NCBI GenBank assembly: GCA_003555185.1
Contig: PWFZ01000275.1
Span: 1 to 8,042, forward strand
DNA from: Balneolaceae bacterium
GTDB taxonomy: Bacteria > Bacteroidota > Rhodothermia > Balneolales > Balneolaceae
Length of the DNA: 8,042 nucleotides
Reading direction: 5' to 3'
Shown: piece after piece, positions 1 to 4,877 of the stretch
Layout: every line of letters begins with the position of its first letter
Numbering within the stretch: the first letter of the stretch is position 1
Translations under genes and position numbers: made by a program
Notes under the pieces: model-generated
What the model was told of the DNA's origin: nothing
Database searches by the model: none
The model's input: the letters and a program-made list of their open reading frames with translations, nothing else

Positions 1-1
1 A

Positions 2-736
2 ATGCACGACGACGCCAACGGCAATGAAAGCGGGCGCCTCACCACGTCATCTGAAGTAATTGAATCTCTGACCGTTCACATTGCATTAATTGGGTTGATT
101 TATGTTCTTACCTATGGCGTGATGGAGGCCTTCGCATCGGGTTTGATATATGTTGGGGCAGAAAATGAAGTGAGAACTTTGTGGTCATTCCACTTTATAA
201 TTGCTGCAATAGTTGCCCTTTTGGTTCGCAAAGGGATGGATATGAGTAATACATCAACCATTATTGATGATGTAACCATGACCCGGATTTCTAATCTATT
301 TATGGATTTTATGATTGTAGCATCTGTTGCGGCAATCAGCCTGGTTGTGGTTGGGCAATATTGGATCCCGCTGTTGTTGATTTCAACGATAGTTGCGATG
401 TCCACCTGGTGGGTCATTCGGTATCTCACAAATAATGCGTTCAGAGAATTTCGGCTGGAGAGATTTACAGCAATTTTTGGAAACATGACAGGGACATTGC
501 AGTCGGGGCTGGTTCTTTTGAGGATTTTGGACTCCGGCATGAAATCTCCGGTTAGCTTCAATCTGGTTTATGGAAGTGGCCTGGCACTTTTCCTTGGGTT
601 TCCGCTACTCCTGCTAATTAATGCACCGGTTCATTATTTCTCAAACATCACTCACGGATTTGTAGCCATTCTGTTCGTGATGATAATCTATCTGATATTA
701 CTGTTGATTGGCTGGCGGTTTATCAGAAATAAGTAG
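2..736 (+). CDS. Sodium/glutamate symporter-like membrane protein, C-terminal part (5' end outside window)
   Basis: The reading frame is open from the left edge and ends at TAG (734-736). The ATG at base 2 is probably internal: no ribosome site can be seen, and the product begins in a hydrophilic loop rather than a membrane segment. Hydrophobic stretches near residues 24-50, 60-76, 100-118, 120-141, 187-207 and 216-240 suggest about six membrane spans. The loop at 153-185 (ERF.AIFGNMTGT, then SGLVLLRILD, then a GSG at 191-193) resembles the conserved second-half segment of GltS-type Na+/glutamate symporters, which couple glutamate uptake to the sodium gradient in the inner membrane. Such proteins usually exceed 400 residues, so about half is missing here. 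The family call rests on remembered motif wording; another sodium-coupled carrier of similar fold is possible. It converges on the cupredoxin gene. Confidence 0.6.
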   Translation: MHDDANGNESGRLTTSSEVIESLTVHIALIGLIYVLTYGVMEAFASGLIYVGAENEVRTLWSFHFIIAAIVALLVRKGMDMSNTSTIIDDVTMTRISNLFMDFMIVASVAAISLVVVGQYWIPLLLISTIVAMSTWWVIRYLTNNAFREFRLERFTAIFGNMTGTLQSGLVLLRILDSGMKSPVSFNLVYGSGLALFLGFPLLLLINAPVHYFSNITHGFVAILFVMIIYLILLLIGWRFIRNK

Positions 737-746
737 ATCAAGTTTG

Positions 747-808
747 AAGCCTGTCAGATTTCATTCGACAAAAAACATAGAATTGAGCTTTACAAACCTG
801 ACAGGTTT
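747..808. repeat. Pair of imperfect palindromes forming a larger inverted repeat
   Basis: Two 15-base near-palindromes lie 32 bases apart just after the symporter stop: AAGCCTGTCAGATTT (747-761) and AAACCTGACAGGTTT (794-808). The first matches the reverse complement of the second at 13 of 15 positions. As RNA, 747-757 could pair with 798-808 over 11 base pairs including one G-U, and five T residues (806-810) end the element. It may help terminate the symporter transcript, or it may be a copy of a dispersed palindromic repeat. The sequence alone cannot decide. Confidence 0.5.
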
Positions 809-843
809 TTGGCCGAGGAGCTGATCAAAACCAATAGAAATAA

Positions 844-873
844 AAAAGGCCCAAATGCATGTCCGGGCCTTTT
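844..873 (-). terminator. Intrinsic terminator of the cupredoxin gene
   Basis: AAAAGGCCC (844-852) pairs with GGGCCTTTT (865-873) around a 12-base loop, giving a 9-bp stem with a GC core. Read on the minus strand it follows the cupredoxin stop by about 20 bases and continues into a T-rich tail (six A residues at 842-847 on the plus strand). In the plus direction the stem ends in only four T residues, so it may also stop symporter transcription, less strongly. Confidence 0.8.
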
Positions 874-894
874 GGCAATAACTCAGATGAAGTC

Positions 895-1440
895 TTACTG
901 TACAATCAATTTGCCAACCATTCCGGCATCGAAGTGACCGGGAAACGAGCAAATATAATCATACTCTCCTGGCTCGTCAGGAACAGTAAATGTAATGCTG
1001 TCTGTTTCTCCGTCTCCGAGCATACCGGTGGCTGCAATTATACGGTCTTCGTAGTCAGGGGCGATATATTCATTATCACTGGCCCTGATGGATGCACGAT
1101 AAAATGCATCAGCATCTGTACCCAATTCCAGCAATACAAAGTTATGAGCCATTGCATTTTTAGGAATGTTACTGATGGTTCTTAAATTGATAGTGATCTC
1201 TTCACCGGGTGAGGCTTCAATCGCTTCAAGAATAATATATTGGTCTGATTGTCCGCCGGTTACAAGTCCTTCTTCTGCTTCAAGTACTGTATATTTCATT
1301 TGATCAGTCCCAATAATTTCTATGGTTCTGATTGCATCTTCTGTTGTTTCTGCTGTTTCTTGTCGATCTTCTCCACCGCCACAGGCTGTAAAAGCAAGCA
1401 ATAGTACGATAAAAAAGGAGTTAAAAAGAGTAGTCTTCAT
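895..1440 (-). CDS. Azurin/auracyanin-like cupredoxin lipoprotein
   Basis: The product has 181 residues. Residues 1-19 form a lipoprotein signal and the lipobox FTAC places the lipidated cysteine at C20, so the protein should be anchored to a membrane facing the periplasm or outside. A short acidic, Thr-rich linker (about 24-37) leads into one cupredoxin domain. Azurin-family wording is clear: TDQMKY near 45-50, PKNAMAHNFVL (93-103) and YICSFPGHFDAGM (162-174). The four type-1 copper ligands can be assigned as H99, C164, H169 and M174. The C+5 to H and H+5 to M spacing is that of auracyanin; classical azurin has H+4 to M. Such proteins carry single electrons between respiratory partners, but the partner here is unknown. 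No good Shine-Dalgarno sequence precedes the ATG. It appears to be transcribed alone, with a strong terminator downstream and about 200 bases of spacer upstream. Confidence 0.88.
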   Translation of the reverse strand: MKTTLFNSFFIVLLLAFTACGGGEDRQETAETTEDAIRTIEIIGTDQMKYTVLEAEEGLVTGGQSDQYIILEAIEASPGEEITINLRTISNIPKNAMAHNFVLLELGTDADAFYRASIRASDNEYIAPDYEDRIIAATGMLGDGETDSITFTVPDEPGEYDYICSFPGHFDAGMVGKLIVQ

Positions 1441-1645
1441 TGGTTTTCTAAGTTGATTATAAATTATTAAATAAAGTTTGTTTAGTCAGAGATTAAAACA
1501 GTAAAAAAATGAATTAAATTCGGTTATTTGCGAAAAATACATTCGATATCTGAGGGGATTTTAAATTTATAAAGTGCTTTACGATAAGGTAAGCACTTTA
1601 TAAAAAGTCAGGCTTTATCCAATTTAACTTTTTGGTAAAAGGCTA
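1441..1645. other. AT-rich spacer upstream of the cupredoxin gene
   Basis: This spacer holds no plausible gene. It must contain the cupredoxin promoter on the minus strand and the 3' end of the solenoid gene transcript. A TATAAT lies at 1456-1461 (minus strand) with only a 4-of-6 match to TTGACA 17 bases further upstream, and it is too close to the start codon to be convincing. The one clear structure is the 12-bp inverted repeat at 1568-1602. Confidence 0.5.
1568..1602 (-). terminator. 12-bp perfect inverted repeat, candidate terminator of the solenoid gene
   Basis: TATAAAGTGCTT (1568-1579) and AAGCACTTTATA (1591-1602) are perfect reverse complements around an 11-base loop. The element lies about 45 bases past the stop of the DUF4097-like gene, a good place for a terminator. 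The stem is AT-rich and the minus-strand sequence after it (AATTTAAAATCC) is not a clean T tract, so a regulator-binding palindrome upstream of the cupredoxin gene is an alternative. Confidence 0.45.
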
Positions 1646-2581
1646 TCAGCTAAACTGAACCGTAACTGATCCGCCGGAAGTTCTGGCTTGTATCGGAATC
1701 CCTCCTCCGTTCATTTTACCAACAATACGCCCGCGATCTGATTCGCCCGTGAAATTCTGAAGGTTTACGTTAACACGAGTGCCTCTGAGGTTCAGGTCAT
1801 AGCCGGCTTCACCGGGGACGGTTAACCGAATACTTCCGCCACTAGTCCGGAAATCCATCCCACCGGTCATTTCTAAAAGCGTGGCATTAATATTTCCTCC
1901 ACTGGTTCGACCTGATGCGGAGCCATAAAAATCCTCAAGCGTGATATGCCCGCCGGATGTTCGAAGGGTTAAATCGCCCTGTATATTTTTAGCGGAAATA
2001 TGTCCACCGCTTGTTCGGGCATCTGCATTGCCGGTGCTGTTTAAAATTTCGATATGTCCACCGGAAGTTCGAAGATCCATTGCTCCGGTAATTCTATCTA
2101 CACTTAAATGTCCACCGCTTGTCCGCGCAAGGAGATCATTATTTAAATTTTCCGCAGAAATATGCCCGCCACTTGTTCGGGTTTCTACTTTTGAGGATTC
2201 AGGTGTATATACTTTAAAAGAAATGCTGAAGTCACCGCCCGACCGGAACCAGCTTCCTATGCCGGTACTTTCCTTTTTAGAGGAAGCGGTTATGGTATTT
2301 CCCCGTTTTTCTATGGTTATTTCATAGTCATCTAGGTCGGTATCAGCAGCAGAGTAATATTTATTTCCCTTTCTGACGTACATTTCTACGCGTACTTCAT
2401 TTTCTGTATGGCCTAGAACATCAATATGCCCGCCAGATGTATTGATTATAACGGAAGGCGAATCCTGCACGGTAAAAGTGTCCGTTTTATAAGCTTCAGA
2501 AGCTGATTGTGCTCCAATAGTAGAAACAAATGCTAATAAAATGACCAAAGTTGATATGATTACTGACTTTATTTTTTCCAT
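1646..2581 (-). CDS. Exported DUF4097-like beta-solenoid protein with RTSGGH repeats
   Basis: The preferred product has 311 residues starting at the ATG at 2579-2581, because this puts a canonical signal peptide first (MEKIKSV, a hydrophobic core, then an AQ cleavage region near residues 23-25). An in-frame ATG at 2660-2662 would add 27 mostly polar residues ahead of it, and that codon lies inside a palindrome. After a non-repetitive region, TSGG motifs begin at residues 48, 136, 154, 172, 190, 208, 226, 246 and 301. Those from 136 to 226 follow an exact 18-residue period, and the usual unit is RTSGGHI. This is the pattern of DUF4097/putative adhesin proteins, which are thought to fold as a right-handed beta solenoid with one coil per repeat. 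It is probably periplasmic or surface-exposed. Its ligand and role are unknown. No anti-sigma or sensor partner, often found beside DUF4097 genes, is adjacent. Confidence 0.82.
   Translation of the reverse strand: MEKIKSVIISTLVILLAFVSTIGAQSASEAYKTDTFTVQDSPSVIINTSGGHIDVLGHTENEVRVEMYVRKGNKYYSAADTDLDDYEITIEKRGNTITASSKKESTGIGSWFRSGGDFSISFKVYTPESSKVETRTSGGHISAENLNNDLLARTSGGHLSVDRITGAMDLRTSGGHIEILNSTGNADARTSGGHISAKNIQGDLTLRTSGGHITLEDFYGSASGRTSGGNINATLLEMTGGMDFRTSGGSIRLTVPGEAGYDLNLRGTRVNVNLQNFTGESDRGRIVGKMNGGGIPIQARTSGGSVTVQFS
1835..2179 (-). repeat. 54-bp in-frame tandem repeat array (RTSGGH coils)
   Basis: Seven RTSGG units fall within this stretch. The first six are spaced exactly 54 bases apart and the last 60 bases on. 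On the plus strand the core reads as variants of CCACCGCTTGTTCGG and CCGCCGGATGTTCGAA. The units differ a good deal at DNA level, including different serine codons, while the peptide core stays fixed. Two neighbouring 36-residue blocks (ARTSGGH...LRTSGGH..., starting near residues 152 and 188) resemble each other, which suggests duplication of a two-coil unit. Confidence 0.85.
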
Positions 2582-2655
2582 AAACTTAATAATTATAATT
2601 TGTGTTTCAGCTGTACTGCTGATGTAGCCAACTTTACGTCTCGGCTTCTGATAAG

Positions 2656-2674
2656 GTTTCATTTTGAATGAAAC
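2656..2674. promoter_or_regulatory. 19-bp palindrome, candidate operator between divergent genes
   Basis: GTTTCATT (2656-2663) and AATGAAAC (2667-2674) are perfect 8-bp inverted arms around TTG. The site lies in the intergenic region between the solenoid gene (start at 2581, -) and proline dehydrogenase (start at 2754, +), about 75-80 bases from each start codon. It has the shape of a dimeric regulator site. Neither arm is followed by a T tract, which argues against a terminator. Confidence 0.45.
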
Positions 2675-2753
2675 TCAAAAAATTGTCCACAGAAGTAGTG
2701 TGAATTCAAGAGCAGTTCTTTAACTTCACATCCATAATTAAAACAATCGATTT

Positions 2754-3605
2754 ATGAAATTACCCTATGCACTCGCAAAAAGGTTTGTTGCCGGAGAAAC
2801 ATTCGAAAAAGCGCTTCCAAAGGTACGAGCCTTAAATGGAAACGGTATTAAAGTTACACTGGATCTTTTAGGTGAAAATCTAAAAAACCGGAAAACTGCT
2901 GATAAGACTGTAGAAAGGTATATTCAGCTTATTCGAAACATAGATTTAGCCGGTTTAAAGAGTACTATTTCAATAAAGCTTACCATGCTGGGGCTGGATA
3001 TAGATGAGGACTACTGCAGGGAGAATTTACATAAACTTCTTGATGAAGCCCGCGATAAAGATACTTTCGTTCGGATTGATATGGAAGGCTCGGTTGTAAC
3101 CGGGGTAACAATAGATATTTTTAAAGAAGCCTTTAAAAAGTATGGAAAACATGTAGGGATTGTTATTCAGGCGTATCTACACAGGTCGAAAGAGGATATT
3201 CGGGAGTTAGCTGAATTGGGCGCTGATGTACGGCTTTGCAAAGGAGCTTATGGTGAACCCGAAAGAGTTGCGCTTCAGAAGATGCCCGCAATTCGAGAAG
3301 CATTTAAAGAGTATGCGAAAGTTTTGCTGGAAAAAACGACTTTTCCACGAATTGCAACTCACGACGATGAACTTATTGAATGGGTTAAAGAATACACAGA
3401 AGAGAATGAAATTGGAAAATCCCGATTTGAGATTCAAATGCTGTATGGTCTGCGTGAAGATACTATCAATCGGTTAACAGAAGCCGGTTATAACACACGT
3501 GTGTATGTGCCTTATGGGACAATGTGGTTCCCGTATTTTAAACGTCGGTTATTGGAGAGGAAAGAGAACGTATTTTTTGTACTAAGTACAATGTTCAAAA
3601 AATAG
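2754..3605 (+). CDS. Monofunctional proline dehydrogenase (FAD-dependent)
   Basis: The product has 283 residues and should oxidise L-proline to pyrroline-5-carboxylate with FAD, the first step of proline catabolism, passing electrons to quinone. The (beta/alpha)8 barrel motifs appear in order: VTLDLLGE (34-41), ISIKLT (72-77), VRIDMEG (106-112), GIVIQAYLHRS (135-145), VRLCKGAYGEP (159-169), ATHDD (201-205), FEIQMLYGLR (225-234) and the substrate-binding YVPYGTMWFPYFKRRLLER (251-269). Likely key residues by alignment from memory with Thermus PRODH are K75, D109, Y254, R264 and R265. The protein starts at the LAKRFVAGET segment and lacks about 30 residues of the Thermus N-terminal extension. 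An in-frame TAA at 2739-2741 rules out an upstream start. No Shine-Dalgarno sequence is seen. No pyrroline-5-carboxylate dehydrogenase gene lies in the window. Confidence 0.93.
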   Translation: MKLPYALAKRFVAGETFEKALPKVRALNGNGIKVTLDLLGENLKNRKTADKTVERYIQLIRNIDLAGLKSTISIKLTMLGLDIDEDYCRENLHKLLDEARDKDTFVRIDMEGSVVTGVTIDIFKEAFKKYGKHVGIVIQAYLHRSKEDIRELAELGADVRLCKGAYGEPERVALQKMPAIREAFKEYAKVLLEKTTFPRIATHDDELIEWVKEYTEENEIGKSRFEIQMLYGLREDTINRLTEAGYNTRVYVPYGTMWFPYFKRRLLERKENVFFVLSTMFKK

Positions 3606-3610
3606 CGAGA

Positions 3611-3636
3611 ATTGGTGAGATGACTATCTCACCAAT
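3611..3636. terminator. Convergent hairpin shared by proline dehydrogenase and the T9SS gene
   Basis: ATTGGTGAGAT (3611-3621) pairs perfectly with ATCTCACCAAT (3626-3636) around the loop GACT, an 11-bp stem. It begins 5 bases after the proline dehydrogenase stop and contains the stop codon and last codons of the opposing T9SS gene (stop at 3624-3626). On the minus strand a run of six T residues follows about 10 bases later, formed by the A run at the end of the proline dehydrogenase gene. On the plus strand no T tract follows. It is a plausible bidirectional terminator in a tight convergent junction. Confidence 0.6.
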
Positions 3637-4139
3637 GTCATATGGCGGGTAAAGGTTTCAGAGGGGGTCTCAAGCCTGTAGACATAGTTGCCGCTCGTAA
3701 GGGTACTGCCATCAAACTGAATGTTGTATTTACCGGCAGGTTGCTGCCCGTCTATCAACGTAGCAATTCTTCTGCCAATGGAATTAAATAGTTCCAGTTT
3801 GATTGGATTCTCTTTTTCAAGCGTATAGGAAATATTTGTGTACGGACTGAATGGGTTTGGATAATTCTGCAATAGTCCTGTTCTGGTGGGGGCATCTTCT
3901 CTGAGAAGAATATTGTCCAAATTCAGCGGGTAAAATTTTCTTTCCTCTGTCGTTGCTTCCTCAGTAAATTCACGACGTGTCAATACCTGACCATTTTCAA
4001 ATGATTCAAATGAAATGATGAATGTAGAAATTCTTTCCGGGTCAGATTCGTTAGGAAGCAGAGATAAATTGCTGCTATAGGTGATTCCTGCCAGAGAGAA
4101 AGAAAATAAGAGTATTAATAGTATCTTTAGTTTATCCAT
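3624..4139 (-). CDS. Small secreted protein with T9SS type A sorting domain
   Basis: The start at 4137-4139 (MDKLKILL) gives 171 residues with a standard signal peptide over about residues 1-22. The ATG four codons upstream (4149-4151) is an alternative. The C-terminal half, from about residue 88, is a complete T9SS type A sorting domain: LLQNYPNPFSPYTNISYTL, then IKLELFNSIGRRIATL, then the GKYNIQFDG and SGNYVYRLET strands, ending in TRHMTLVR. In this family the domain directs export across the outer membrane by the Por/T9SS machinery and is then often cut off. Only about 65 mature residues (23-87, including FIISFESFENGQ and a charged Glu/Thr/Arg stretch) remain as passenger, with no enzyme motif I recognise. 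Its function is unknown. The 3' end overlaps the convergent hairpin. Confidence 0.85.
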   Translation of the reverse strand: MDKLKILLILLFSFSLAGITYSSNLSLLPNESDPERISTFIISFESFENGQVLTRREFTEEATTEERKFYPLNLDNILLREDAPTRTGLLQNYPNPFSPYTNISYTLEKENPIKLELFNSIGRRIATLIDGQQPAGKYNIQFDGSTLTSGNYVYRLETPSETFTRHMTLVR

Positions 4140-4227
4140 AATCGTTATCAAAATAGATAGTAACGTGACGTGTTTGTAATATACTCCAATTTAACGGGAA
4201 GAGTTTCAAAAAAGTTTAAACTAATTC

Positions 4228-4716
4228 ATGAAAAATAATAACACGTTTCGTTCTGTTGTTGGCCTATTTCTATGGGTCGGTTTATGTTACTTTGTTGCGT
4301 GGACCGGTGCCCAGGTGTCTCCCGGCATCGCTTCTTCTGAGTGGTATGAACAATTAAACCGACCGATTTGGAATCCTCCCGGTTGGCTGTTCGGTCCGGT
4401 ATGGACAATTCTTTATACGTTCATGGGTATTGCCGCGTGGAGAATTTGGAGAAAATTGGGTTTTAAAGGAGGTAAAACAGAGCTTTCCATGTTCGGAGTT
4501 CAGCTGTTTTTAAATGGATTGTGGTCGCAACTTTTCTTCGGGATGCAGGAAGTCGGACTCGCTTTTCTTGAGATATTTTTTCTTTTAATAGCGATTATTA
4601 TCACCACCATCCTGTTCTTTAAAGAGGATAAAATTGCCGGATGGCTTTTTGTACCCTATGCTGCATGGGTAGCGTTTGCCATGGCTTTAAACGGAGCTAT
4701 CTGGTTGATGAATTAA
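4228..4716 (+). CDS. tspO: TspO/MBR family tryptophan-rich sensory protein
   Basis: The product has 162 residues, the usual length for bacterial TspO, with five hydrophobic segments (about 7-28, 50-73, 87-105, 109-131 and 137-160). Family signatures are all present: WYEQLNRPIWNPPGWLFGPVWT (39-60), LYTFMGIAAW (62-71), the N96/W99 pair followed by LFF (102-104), PYAAWVAFA (143-151) and LNGAIWLMN (154-162). TspO proteins are inner- or outer-membrane proteins that bind porphyrins, tetrapyrroles and sterol-like ligands and influence stress responses; in bacteria their exact role is debated. The tryptophans around the ligand pocket (W39, W48, W53, W147) are kept. It appears monocistronic, divergent from the T9SS gene across an 88-base spacer. 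That spacer holds a 10-bp palindrome AGTTTAAACT at 4213-4222, just before the start codon, and no clear Shine-Dalgarno sequence. Confidence 0.95.
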   Translation: MKNNNTFRSVVGLFLWVGLCYFVAWTGAQVSPGIASSEWYEQLNRPIWNPPGWLFGPVWTILYTFMGIAAWRIWRKLGFKGGKTELSMFGVQLFLNGLWSQLFFGMQEVGLAFLEIFFLLIAIIITTILFFKEDKIAGWLFVPYAAWVAFAMALNGAIWLMN

Positions 4717-4719
4717 AGT

Positions 4720-4739
4720 TCCCCCTTATCAAAGGGGGA
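4720..4739 (+). terminator. C5/G5 hairpin after tspO
   Basis: TCCCCCTT (4720-4727) pairs with AAGGGGGA (4732-4739) around ATCA, a strong 8-bp stem beginning 4 bases after the tspO stop. No T tract follows. Instead AGGGGGAT occurs twice in direct orientation (4733-4740 and 4743-4750). The placement fits tspO transcript termination, but the composition looks like a small mobile or dispersed palindromic repeat rather than a standard rho-independent terminator. Confidence 0.6.
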
Positions 4740-4750
4740 TCGAGGGGGAT

Positions 4751-4877
4751 GTTTAGATGCACTAAGAAAATCGATGGCTAATCTCCCGGATTTAAAACAT
4801 GGACAAAAGATGCAGCCCCGAAATCCTTCAGCGCTGGAAAAACACCAGGCTTTGAAACCGGCATGACGTGTTAATTT
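4751..4877. other. Spacer between tspO and tyrA, no gene seen
   Basis: The stretch after the G-rich hairpin has no supported gene. Its only short open frames (18-30 codons) lack family motifs. An imperfect direct repeat is visible: CCCGGATTTAAAAC at 4785-4798 and CCAGGCTTTGAAAC at 4845-4858, matching at 11 of 14 positions and 60 bases apart. An 8-base palindrome CAGCGCTG lies between them at 4829-4836. No clear terminator for the minus-strand tyrA is seen here. Confidence 0.4.

Noticed and set aside
112..561. Minus-strand open frame of 149 codons
   Set aside because: It lies fully inside the symporter gene on the other strand, and its product has no recognisable domain.
761..952. Minus-strand open frame of 63 codons
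   Set aside because: It begins inside the end of the cupredoxin gene and runs through the terminator and inverted repeats; it has no family motif.
859..1185. Plus-strand open frame of 108 codons
   Set aside because: It starts inside the terminator and runs antisense to the cupredoxin, whose copper ligands and lipobox show the true strand.
1456..1484. TATAAT with a TTGACA-like box as the cupredoxin promoter
   Set aside because: The upstream box matches only 4 of 6 and the predicted start would leave almost no leader; this AT-rich region gives such matches by chance.
1835..2179. Regularly spaced short repeats resembling a CRISPR array
   Set aside because: The 54-base period is in frame in an exported protein, the units vary in sequence, the cores are too short, and no cas genes are present.
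1941..2327. Plus-strand open frame of 128 codons with repeated CPP.VR motifs
   Set aside because: It is the antisense reading of the RTSGGH repeat array; its repeats are a by-product of the real minus-strand gene.
3207..3477. Open frames of 76 and 83 codons on both strands
   Set aside because: Both are shadows inside the proline dehydrogenase gene, over its conserved barrel motifs.
4213..4222. AGTTTAAACT palindrome as an operator of tspO
   Set aside because: A 10-bp AT-rich palindrome in an AT-rich spacer is easily expected by chance, and it lies too close to the start codon to judge.
4226..4408. Minus-strand open frame of 60 codons
   Set aside because: It is antisense to the conserved N-terminal part of tspO and has no signature.
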